Positions 1 through 5,447 of a stretch of 5,447 nt of DNA are shown here, piece after piece. A program made the translations under genes and the position numbers. Each line of letters begins with the position of its first letter. The first letter of the stretch is position 1. The stretch is from Acidobacteriota bacterium (GTDB taxonomy: Bacteria > Acidobacteriota > Thermoanaerobaculia > Multivoradales > SZUA-115): positions 1-5,447 of the forward strand of contig QIHU01000425.1 in NCBI GenBank assembly GCA_003231035.1. The letters run 5' to 3'. The notes under the pieces were generated by a model that did no database searches, was not told the DNA's origin, and saw nothing but the letters and a program-made list of their open reading frames with translations.

Positions 1-75
1 AGCTGCCCAGGAAGCTGGAATTCGCACCGTTTCCCCAGGTATGGAATGATCGCTCGATTAGCGATCCACTCCACC

Positions 76-80
76 AGAGG
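76..80 (+). promoter_or_regulatory. Ribosome binding site of the propeller gene
   Basis: AGAGG lies 6 bases upstream of the ATG at 87. It favours this start over the later in-frame ATGs at 93 and 150, and the residues that follow form a complete Sec signal peptide. The same frame is open back to base 3, so the start rests on this site and the signal peptide. Confidence 0.55.
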
Positions 81-86
81 TTTTTC

Positions 87-1029
87 ATGAACATGCGCTC
101 GCACAGTTCCAACCAGGTCGATTCTTGGTGCGGCACTCGCACCGTGCTGATGGCTGGGCTAGCCCTGCTGGTCGTCGCTAGTGCCGCCTTCGCTCAAGCC
201 CCACCTTCCACCGACCTCTACTTGATGGGGGTGGATAGCTCCGGCGCTTCCCCACAGCTCGGCTTGCCGGTCAACATCACCGCTCGCGAGGGCTATGACA
301 ACCAGCCGGCCTTCACCCTCGACGGCAAGCGGGTGCTCTACACCTCGATGCGGGGTGAGCAGACAGACATCTTCAGCTACGAGCTGGTCAGCGCCGAAAC
401 CCGGCAGGTGACCGACACGCTGGTGAGCGAGTACTCGCCGACACCCATGGCGGGAGGCACTGCCTTCTCGGCCATTCGTCAGGACCTGGAAGGCAAGCAG
501 TTCTTGTACCACTATCCGCTTGGGGAGGGCAAGGCGACCCTGCTGCTGCCGGAAGTCGAGCCGGTGGGCTATCACGGCTGGAGCGGCGACAAGTTGCTCC
601 TCTTCGTGCTGCATCGCCCAAGCCGGCAAGGCCGGATCGAAAACCCTAGCCGACAACCCTGGCCGCTCCTTCCGCCCGGTCCCCGGATCGAAAGAGGTCG
701 CCTGTGTGATCAAAGGAGAAGAGGGGGCACCGTGGACGATCGAGGCGGTCGATCTGGTTTCCGAGGCTCGTCGCTCCCTCGGCACCACGCGACCCCAGCG
801 CGAAGACTTCGTCTTCGGCCCTGGCGGGGAGATCTGGATGGGGGATGGTTCCAAGCTCTATCGCCGTGAGGCCAAAGCAGGAGCGAAGTGGCATTTGGTC
901 AAGGACTTCGAACCCTTCGGCTACGGTGAGCTCTCTCGCCTCGCCTTCGACCCTTCCGGCAAGTGGCTGGTTCTGGTCGCTGAACGCCCCAACCAAGAGG
1001 ACCCAGCGCGGGAGAGTGGCGAAGGATGA
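87..1029 (+). pseudogene. Secreted TolB/PD40-like beta-propeller protein, frame broken near base 612
   Basis: The N terminus is a Sec signal peptide: an Arg at residue 18, a hydrophobic core at about 20-33, and a likely cut after A36 (A-F-A/Q). Mature residues 70-100 carry a WD40-like PD40 blade (YDNQPAFTLDGKRVLYTS), and a second blade starts near SEYSPTP. The frame holds to the LLLFVL segment (codons up to 611) and then turns into Pro/Arg-rich nonsense ending at 869. The homologous continuation is in the next frame: from about 613 it reads KTLADNPGRSF, later DFVFGPGGEIWMGDGSKLY and LAFDPSGKWLVLVAERP, and stops at 1027-1029. Joining both parts gives about 313 residues, near the usual length of this family. 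From memory, relatives have about seven more residues between FVL and the segment before TLADN, so the break may be a roughly 20-base deletion. Propellers of this type usually bind ligands or proteins in the periplasm, but no specific role is known to me. It may be a pseudogene or an assembly error. It is translationally coupled to the next gene by an ATGA overlap. Confidence 0.75.
1011..1016 (+). promoter_or_regulatory. Ribosome binding site of the AhpD-fold gene, inside the end of the propeller gene
   Basis: GGAGAG lies 9 bases before the ATG at 1026, within the last codons of the upstream gene. Together with the ATGA stop/start overlap at 1026-1029, it indicates coupled translation and fixes this start. 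Confidence 0.55.
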
Positions 1030-1628
1030 CCTGGATCAAGACCATCTCCTTGGACCAAGCCGAAGGCAGGCTGCGCAAGCTCTACGAGCAGGTCTTGGGC
1101 TCGGACGGCCGGGTTGACAACATCCTCGAGGCCCACTCCCTGCGGCCGCACACGCTGCAAGGTCACCTGGTGCTCTACAAGAACGTTCTGCACCACGGCG
1201 GCAACTCGCTGGACAAGCGGTTGCTGGAAACGCTCGGTGTCTGGGTGAGCATCCTCAATGGCTGCGCCTACTGCATCGATCACCACCTCGCCGGCCTGGC
1301 CCGCCTTCTCGGTGACGACGAGCAGGCACAACAAATCAAGGCCGCTCTGCGCCAAGGCGACTACACCCTCTTCGAGCCCAACGAGGTCGCCGCTCTGCGC
1401 TACGCGGCGGTGCTCACCCGTACCCCCGGAGAAGTGGGCGAAGAGCTGGTCGAAGAAATGCGCCAAGCCGGCTTCGAAGACGGCGAGATCCTCGAGATCA
1501 ACCAGGTGATCAGCTACTTCGCCTACGCCAACCGCACCGTGTTGGGGCTGGGGGTGACCACCGAAGGCGATACGCTGGGACTGTCCCCCGGCAATGCGGA
1601 GGATCCAGACGACTGGAGCCACCGCTAG
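1026..1628 (+). CDS. AhpD-fold peroxidase-related protein (carboxymuconolactone decarboxylase family)
   Basis: This 200-residue, probably cytoplasmic, all-helical protein has no signal peptide. The active site is clear: E68, C80, C83 and H87 (LNGCAYCIDHH), with the same 12-3-4 spacing as Glu118-Cys130-Cys133-His137 of mycobacterial AhpD. In AhpD this set forms a proton relay that makes the CxxC cysteines reactive towards disulfides or hydroperoxides. The protein is closest to the 'uncharacterized peroxidase-related enzyme' branch of the family (EAHSLRPHTLQGH near residues 35-47, NQVISYFAYANR near 159-170). The conserved-looking tail ends in DPDDWSHR, so it is complete. The reductant and substrate cannot be read from the sequence. 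The gene starts in a 4-base overlap with the propeller gene and ends 26 bases before the sulfatase-like gene, so it is probably part of the same transcript. The fold and redox site are confident; the physiological role is unknown. Confidence 0.9.
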   Translation: MTWIKTISLDQAEGRLRKLYEQVLGSDGRVDNILEAHSLRPHTLQGHLVLYKNVLHHGGNSLDKRLLETLGVWVSILNGCAYCIDHHLAGLARLLGDDEQAQQIKAALRQGDYTLFEPNEVAALRYAAVLTRTPGEVGEELVEEMRQAGFEDGEILEINQVISYFAYANRTVLGLGVTTEGDTLGLSPGNAEDPDDWSHR

Positions 1629-1654
1629 GCGCGTGGTAGCGGGAACTTCTTCCG

Positions 1655-3022
1655 ATGCATCAAGCTAGCTTCACCTGCCGCACCGCCACCGTAGCACTGT
1701 TGGTCTTGGCGGGATCTCTGGTGGTGAGTTGTGGCCGCGGCGTTTCGCGCTGGAATGTCCTTTTGGTGATGGTCGACACCCTGCGCGCCGATCACCTGAG
1801 CGCTTACGGCTACGCGCGCTCCACCAGCCCGGCGCTAGAGGCGTTGGGGCGGGAGGCAATCCTCTTCGAGAACGCCTACAGCCAGGCTGGCTGTACCTTC
1901 CCTTCGGTCAATTCGCTGCTCACTTCGCGCTATCCGGCCTATTTCAAACGTGCCCCCGTGGGGAGGGTAATGCCCGAGGAGTTGCCCTCGCTGCAAGGGA
2001 TTCTCAAGGCTCATGGCTACTCGACCTTCGCCGTCTCGGCCAGCTCGGTCGTGCGCAAAACACCCAGCCGTCACAACAAGGTCGGTGGCTATGGCCGCCA
2101 CTTCGATACCTTCGACGAGAAGTGTTTCGAGCGCGAAGCGGCCTGCGTCAACGAGCGCGCGCTAGCGACGATGGACGAGATCCAGGAGCCGTTCTTCGGC
2201 TACCTCCACTACCTGGATCCACACCAGCCGTACGATCCTCCAGAGAGTTTCGAGAAAAGTTTCGCGGACGCTTACGAGGGGGGCAAGCCGTTCATCCGCA
2301 GGGGGAGCATCGGCATGATCGAACAAATGCTCTACAAAGATGGACCGCGGTTCAAGCTAGAACCGCGCGACATGGAGCAGCTCCGTTCCCTCTACGACGA
2401 CGAAATTGCCTACTTCGATCAACAGCTCGCCGCGCTGATCGGGGAGCTGCGTCAGCGAGGTTTGTGGGAGCGAACCCTGTTGGTCTTCGCCTCCGACCAT
2501 GGCGAGGCATTCATGGAGCACGGCCACATCCACCATTGCCGAGACTTGACCTACAACTCGGTGGTTCGCACCCCCTTGCTCTTGCGCATCCCTTCCTTGG
2601 TGGGCGGTGTACGCCGCGAGGGTCTAGCGCAGAATTTGGACATCGTGCCGACAGTGCTCGACTATCTCGGTTTGGCGCGCCCCGAGCAGGAGTTCCAAGG
2701 GCGAAGCCTCCGTCCCACCATCGAGCGCGATCGAGCCGTCAACCGCTACGCTTTCGCCACCCAGGGCGTGCGCCGGGCGGTGACCGACGGGCGTTACAAA
2801 CTGATCCTCGACCTCGCGATGGAGTCCCACGAGCTCTTCGATCTCAAAGTCGACCCCGGTGAGCAGCACGACTTGGCCACCGAGCTACCAGCGGTCAGCG
2901 AACGGTTGCGGACCGCCCTTAACGGTTGGCTCGATCGCTACGAGCTGGCGACCACCCGCAAAGAAAGCATCGAGCGGGCTCGCGAACAGCGCGAGCACCT
3001 GCGGGCGCTCGGTTATCTCTAA
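1655..3022 (+). CDS. Sulfatase-like (alkaline phosphatase superfamily) lipoprotein hydrolase or transferase
   Basis: This is a 455-residue enzyme of the sulfatase fold. The N terminus has a hydrophobic stretch (about 12-25) followed by a lipobox, VVSC with Cys26, so it is likely lipidated and exported; Gly at +2 is compatible with outer-membrane sorting. Fold signatures in order are VDTLRADHLSAYGY with metal ligand D41, the nucleophile loop GCTFPSVNSLLTSRYP (80-94), YLHYLDPHQPY with H190, FASDHGEAFMEHGH with D281/H282 and H289/H291, and a C-terminal HELFDLKVDPGEQHDL followed by the common ending LRALGYL. The residue aligned with the formylglycine precursor (C/S-x-P-S-R) is T81 (T-F-P-S-V), and the Arg is missing. 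Classical formylglycine-dependent sulfatase activity is therefore doubtful. A Thr nucleophile occurs in related phosphotransferases such as lipoteichoic acid synthase, so a phospho- or glycan-modifying role is possible but unproven. The ribosome site is weak (AGCGGGA, 1638-1644). Confidence 0.88.
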   Translation: MHQASFTCRTATVALLVLAGSLVVSCGRGVSRWNVLLVMVDTLRADHLSAYGYARSTSPALEALGREAILFENAYSQAGCTFPSVNSLLTSRYPAYFKRAPVGRVMPEELPSLQGILKAHGYSTFAVSASSVVRKTPSRHNKVGGYGRHFDTFDEKCFEREAACVNERALATMDEIQEPFFGYLHYLDPHQPYDPPESFEKSFADAYEGGKPFIRRGSIGMIEQMLYKDGPRFKLEPRDMEQLRSLYDDEIAYFDQQLAALIGELRQRGLWERTLLVFASDHGEAFMEHGHIHHCRDLTYNSVVRTPLLLRIPSLVGGVRREGLAQNLDIVPTVLDYLGLARPEQEFQGRSLRPTIERDRAVNRYAFATQGVRRAVTDGRYKLILDLAMESHELFDLKVDPGEQHDLATELPAVSERLRTALNGWLDRYELATTRKESIERAREQREHLRALGYL

Positions 3023-3025
3023 GGA
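3020..3025 (+). promoter_or_regulatory. Ribosome binding site pointing to a GTG start for the HigA-like gene
   Basis: TAAGGA overlaps the stop of the sulfatase-like gene and lies 7 bases before GTG at 3033. It is the best start for the HigA-like reading frame. The only early in-frame ATG is at 3099, which would remove the conserved HPGE region. Confidence 0.45.
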
Positions 3026-3032
3026 ATCGATA

Positions 3033-3376
3033 GTGAAGTGCCACGGACTGACGAAGAGGCGCTTGCCGGCGAATAGGCCGCCGACTCATCCTGGGGAGAT
3101 GCTGCTGGAGGAGTTCCTCAAGCCGCTCGAAATCAGCCAGTCCGCGCTTGCTATTCGGCTCGGTGTCTCATTTCCTCGTTTGAACGAGGTGATTCGCGGC
3201 AAGAGATCCGTGACCCCGGACACGCGTTGCGGCTGGCGAGAGTTCTCGGTATGTCGGCCGACTTCTGGCTGGGACTTCAGCGTGACTGGGATCTCTGGAA
3301 TGCCATGCGAAGCGAGGCGGCGGCGGAGATCGCTCGCTTGGAGCCGCTATTGGAGCCGCTATTGGAGACGGTTTAG
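3033..3376 (+). pseudogene. higA: HigA-type antitoxin (XRE family helix-turn-helix), single-base frameshift
   Basis: From GTG 3033 the frame gives KRRLPANRPPTHPGEMLLEE, the typical N terminus of HigA/VapI antitoxins. A helix-turn-helix follows at about residues 33-58 (SQSALAIRLGVSFPRLNEVI, then RGKRSVTPDT). After D63 the frame goes wrong. If one base is added near 3222-3224, it continues in frame with LRLARVLGMSADFWLGLQRD and WDLWNAMRSEAAAEIARLEP, stopping at 3374-3376. The repaired product is about 114 residues, a normal size. As written, translation would run in the wrong frame to the stop at 3438-3440 and lose the C-terminal half of the antitoxin fold. HigA normally neutralises an mRNA-cleaving HigB toxin encoded just upstream. 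Here the upstream gene is the sulfatase-like gene and no HigB is visible, so this is an orphan. It could be a decaying solitary regulator, or the deletion could be a sequencing error. Confidence 0.82.
3338..3367 (+). repeat. 12-base tandem repeat at the 3' end of the HigA-like gene
   Basis: TTGGAGCCGCTA occurs twice in a row (3338-3349, 3350-3361), followed by a 6-base partial third copy (TTGGAG). In the repaired HigA frame it encodes Leu-Glu-Pro-Leu twice and then Leu-Glu-Thr-Val before the stop. It is a small slippage-type expansion that leaves the frame intact. Confidence 0.85.
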
Positions 3377-3417
3377 AGCGATTTCTGGTCTGGTTGTGGT
3401 CCCTCAGGCGTCGAGGT

Positions 3418-3456
3418 GCTGCTGCTCGCGAAAAGGGTGAGGAACCGAGTAGCAGC
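3418..3456. repeat. Imperfect inverted repeat in the gap between convergent genes
   Basis: GCTGCTGCTCG (3418-3428) pairs with CGAGTAGCAGC (3446-3456). This gives an 11-base stem with one G-T position (a G-U wobble in plus-strand RNA) and a 17-base loop. It lies between the ends of the HigA-like gene (3376) and the minus-strand channel gene (3506), where a terminator would be expected. No T-run follows on either strand, so a Rho-independent terminator is not supported and the stem may be chance. Confidence 0.35.
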
Positions 3457-3488
3457 TCGGTGTCTCTTTGCCCCATTTGAACGAGGTG
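3456..3488 (+). pseudogene. Relic of a second HigA helix-turn-helix segment
   Basis: These 33 bases match 3159-3191 inside the HigA-like gene at 29 of 33 positions without gaps. Translated in the equivalent frame they read LGVSLPHLNEV, against LGVSFPRLNEV in the gene. Three of the four differences fall at third codon positions and one at a second position, the pattern of a copy that diverged while coding. A TAG stop sits two codons upstream (3450-3452), and similarity ends on both sides. I read it as a remnant of a former second antitoxin gene or a partial duplication. It is not expressible as a protein. Confidence 0.6.
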
Positions 3489-3505
3489 GAGTCCGCCGAT
3501 GGACA

Positions 3506-5447
3506 TCAGCAGACGATGAAGTAGCACACTGCGGCAACGTAACAGAGGACCGCCACGTAGTTGATGCTACGGCTTTGGATGACTCCAACTACCCTAGGAG
3601 AAGATCTGGAGTCCAAGACGTTGAGTATCACGAAGCGCAGGAACACCAGGAGTACGACCAGAAAGGTAAGATATAAGAGCCAATCAGCTCGGGTGATCAC
3701 TCCCGTGGCTGGCGTGATCTGCGCGAAGGCGATCGAGTAGGTGATGACGCTGAGGAAGACGCCGATGTATACGTCGCCGACCATGTCAAACCGGGTTTTG
3801 CGAATAAACAACAGGGACAATGCCGCGATGCTGATCGCACACAGCGGCAAGGCGATGGATATCAGCGCGCTCTGCACCTTGCGCTGGATGAGGATTCTCA
3901 CCGTAAGAGTCTTGTACTTCTTCGCCTGCTGTGAGTCGCCGGGTGTTGCTCCGCGCAATATTTTGGATACCACGTTGTCCACGGTGACGGAGTAGTCGAC
4001 CACCTTCCAGCCGGCAATGTTGAGGTTTTTAACGTGGGGTCGCCCTTGTTGGAATGCCGGGAGGTCAAAGGCGACTCTCACCTCGTCGGCAGGGTTAGTC
4101 AGTTCGAGCTCCAGAGTGAGTTCTTGCCTGTCCAGAGGGTAGTCTTCGAGTTGGAAGTCAATGTTGAAGTCGCCTGAAATGCGCTCCAGACGGTAGGTTC
4201 CTTCCGGGTCATCCTCAATTAGGGTTCGACTGGTCACTTGAGAAAGGTTGCGAAAGTGAATGTGTCTGTCGATAGATAGTCCGGATTCTTCTTCCTTTGT
4301 TTTCGAACTCTTCTGTGCCGCGTCGGAGGAAGCACCGCTCGTTGTAGGTTGTTCATCTGGTTGAAGCTGAATCCAATAGTAGAAATCGGCGTGAAATCGG
4401 CCATTGTCCGGATCGACACGACCGATGTCAAGGAGGTCGATGCCGAAGAAGACCGTGGGGATAATCTCGCGATTCGAGTTGAGTTGACGCCATTGCGAGG
4501 TCGCCACGCCGTTGTCGTATTCGACGAACGAGATCTCTGGTATGCGCCGACTTTTTTCGTCAAATATGTACAGGTCGTGGCGGCCGGGAATGGATCGGTC
4601 GATCAACTCATTCTTGAAGTAAGAGGCGAACAAGCTACGTTGGATCGCTAGAGACGACTTGGCGTCGGCGTTGTCCGCGGGTTGTTCTCGTTCTTTCGGC
4701 AGGTCTCTGGTGGTTTCTTGAGTTCCCTCAGCTTTCTGAGTCTCCTCAGCTTCTTGAGTTCCCTCAGTTCTTTCAGCCTCTTTCTTGGCATGCAGGAGCG
4801 CACTCCTTATGATCTCGGTCGCGTCTAGACAGCGCTTGACGTAGAAGGGGATGTTGAATTTCTCCTCGAAGTCTCCTGGGTACTGTTTCCGAAACAGGGC
4901 CAGATCTTGACTTACCTTGTTCGAGACAGCATCTTCGGGCTCGGTCATCAAAATCAGCCGGTTTCCTCTTGTGCCACTGGAAAAATCCTTGTACTTACCT
5001 TCTCGGGAAGCATATGAAGCAGCCAGAATAGTGACGTTCTCAAGGTTGTTATCGACATAGTCAATGATGTAAATGCCCCAGTCGTTGTGTACGTTGAGCA
5101 ATAGGACCGCTGGCTGTGCGGCGTTCTTGAACCATGTGTCGAGTTCGCTCTTGATGGTTCCTTTCTCATCTAAGGTCGTGCGCCTCGTTCTTACGGTCAT
5201 CTTGTGGTCGATCTGTAAGATTGGGTTGTTCTTGTGCGTCGGAGGATCAGCGGTCAAATTATCGAACTCGCCGGTCAGCCAGTAGTTACGCTCGCCGATG
5301 AAGCCGACGGTCTCAGGTTGCAGTACTTCGTTCATGTAGGTGACAAGATCGGCCGGCGCTAGCCGTTCCTTCTCACCGTTTAGCAAGTCGAGTGGTTTTC
5401 TAGCGTGAGAGTTGAGAGAAGGCGTCTTGGCGGTTGAGTTTGGGCTC
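3506..5447 (-). CDS. Pentameric ligand-gated ion channel (Cys-loop superfamily) with a periplasmic-binding-like N-terminal domain; 5' end outside the window
   Basis: The frame is open from the right edge to the TGA at 3508-3506. Residues are numbered from the TTG at 5386. Residues about 1-200 look like the C-terminal part of a type-1 periplasmic binding domain: alternating strands and helices, ending with FRKQYPGDFEEKF and CLDATEIIRSALLHA. Residues 201-245 are a Glu/Thr-rich linker. Residues about 309-505 form the channel's extracellular ligand domain: TVFFGIDLLDIGRVDPDNG, FHADFYYWIQ, ISGDFNIDFQL and YPLDRQ (416-421), the counterpart of the FPFDxQ hallmark. There is no cysteine between 187 and 515, as in prokaryotic members. 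Four membrane helices follow: M1 about 505-528 (conserved P514), pore helix M2 about 537-556, then P559 and TRADW, M3 569-591, and M4 608-626 ending at the C terminus. Such channels open an ion pore across the inner membrane when ligand binds in the periplasm. The TTG is probably not the real start, because coding-like sequence (KPLDLLNGEKERL) continues upstream. Ligand and ion selectivity are unknown. The channel identity is confident; the binding-domain call is moderate. Confidence 0.87.
   Translation of the reverse strand, partial: SPNSTAKTPSLNSHARKPLDLLNGEKERLAPADLVTYMNEVLQPETVGFIGERNYWLTGEFDNLTADPPTHKNNPILQIDHKMTVRTRRTTLDEKGTIKSELDTWFKNAAQPAVLLLNVHNDWGIYIIDYVDNNLENVTILAASYASREGKYKDFSSGTRGNRLILMTEPEDAVSNKVSQDLALFRKQYPGDFEEKFNIPFYVKRCLDATEIIRSALLHAKKEAERTEGTQEAEETQKAEGTQETTRDLPKEREQPADNADAKSSLAIQRSLFASYFKNELIDRSIPGRHDLYIFDEKSRRIPEISFVEYDNGVATSQWRQLNSNREIIPTVFFGIDLLDIGRVDPDNGRFHADFYYWIQLQPDEQPTTSGASSDAAQKSSKTKEEESGLSIDRHIHFRNLSQVTSRTLIEDDPEGTYRLERISGDFNIDFQLEDYPLDRQELTLELELTNPADEVRVAFDLPAFQQGRPHVKNLNIAGWKVVDYSVTVDNVVSKILRGATPGDSQQAKKYKTLTVRILIQRKVQSALISIALPLCAISIAALSLLFIRKTRFDMVGDVYIGVFLSVITYSIAFAQITPATGVITRADWLLYLTFLVVLLVFLRFVILNVLDSRSSPRVVGVIQSRSINYVAVLCYVAAVCYFIVC
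4715..4768 (-). repeat. Three 18-base tandem repeats coding for the Glu/Thr linker of the channel protein
   Basis: Three consecutive 18-base units (4715-4732, 4733-4750, 4751-4768) encode TEGTQE, AEETQK and AEGTQE in the minus-strand gene. The outer two units differ at only one base (17 of 18 identical); the middle one is more diverged. Because the unit is six codons, copy-number change would alter linker length without breaking the frame. Confidence 0.8.

Noticed and set aside
1..86. Possible tail of an upstream gene: frame from base 2 ends with a stop at 47-49 (IRTVSPGME), and frame from base 1 ends with TGA at 88-90, overlapping the next ATG.
   Set aside because: All three plus-strand frames are open at the edge, and under 30 codons give no recognisable motif. 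I cannot choose between them.
159..854. Long minus-strand open frame opposite the propeller gene.
   Set aside because: It is antisense to recognisable propeller coding sequence in high-GC DNA and has no family features of its own.
921..1622. Minus-strand open frame of 233 codons opposite the AhpD-fold gene.
   Set aside because: The plus strand carries a complete AhpD-fold protein with its active site; the reverse frame is a GC-driven shadow.
1729..2862. Plus-strand frame of 377 codons inside the sulfatase-like gene.
   Set aside because: Its translation is Arg/Pro/Gly-rich and lies out of frame with an intact enzyme carrying all family motifs.
3174..3189. Perfect 7-base inverted repeat CCTCGTT-TG-AACGAGG within the HigA-like gene, considered as an operator or terminator.
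   Set aside because: It encodes the conserved Pro-Arg-Leu-Asn-Glu of the helix-turn-helix, has a 2-base loop and sits mid-gene, so the coding explanation is enough.
3338..3367. Short direct repeats, considered as the start of a CRISPR array or an attachment site.
   Set aside because: There are two 12-base units with no spacers, in frame within a gene, and no integrase or cas gene nearby.
3379..3394. GATTTCTGG after the HigA stop, resembling the Asp-Phe-Trp codons of HigA.
   Set aside because: The match is too short, and its order relative to the second helix-turn-helix relic does not fit a HigA gene.
3416..3676. Plus-strand frame of 86 codons running from the gap into the end of the channel gene.
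   Set aside because: Most of it is antisense to the M3-M4 helices of the channel. No ribosome site or known motif supports it.
4349..4651. Plus-strand frame of 100 codons inside the channel gene.
   Set aside because: It is antisense to the ligand-domain coding sequence and has no independent support.

Overview
The window looks like a stretch of a high-GC, two-membrane bacterial chromosome. The first ~3.4 kb resembles gene sets I associate with Acidobacteriota-type genomes (a secreted TolB-like propeller beside an AhpD-fold protein, and a sulfatase-like lipoprotein). The phylum is an inference from memory of these families, not something the sequence proves.

Layout. Bases 87-1029 (+) hold a secreted beta-propeller (TolB/PD40-like) gene whose reading frame is broken near base 612. 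It overlaps by 4 bases (ATGA, 1026-1029) an intact 200-residue AhpD-fold/carboxymuconolactone decarboxylase-like protein with a perfectly spaced E-C-C-H active-site set (1026-1628). A sulfatase-like, probably lipid-anchored enzyme follows 26 bases later (1655-3022). It has Thr rather than the usual Cys or Ser at the nucleophile position. Ten bases after its stop begins an orphan HigA-type antitoxin gene (3033-3376), also frameshifted, with no toxin beside it. Between it and the next gene lies a 33-base in-frame echo of the HigA helix-turn-helix region (3456-3488), probably the relic of a second copy.

From 3506 to the right edge, on the minus strand and facing the first group, is the most interesting gene. 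It encodes a large protein with a probable periplasmic-binding-protein-like N-terminal domain, a low-complexity Glu/Thr linker, a pentameric ligand-gated ion channel (Cys-loop receptor superfamily) extracellular domain and four membrane helices ending exactly at the C terminus. Its reading frame stays open to the window edge, so the true start and any signal peptide are outside. Its base composition is clearly lower in GC than the plus-strand genes.

How they work together. The first three genes are same-strand and tightly spaced and could be one transcript of envelope and redox functions. The channel gene is an independent, convergent unit, which I infer to be a ligand sensor coupled to ion flow across the inner membrane. 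The two frameshifts may be genuine decay or assembly errors; raw reads would decide.
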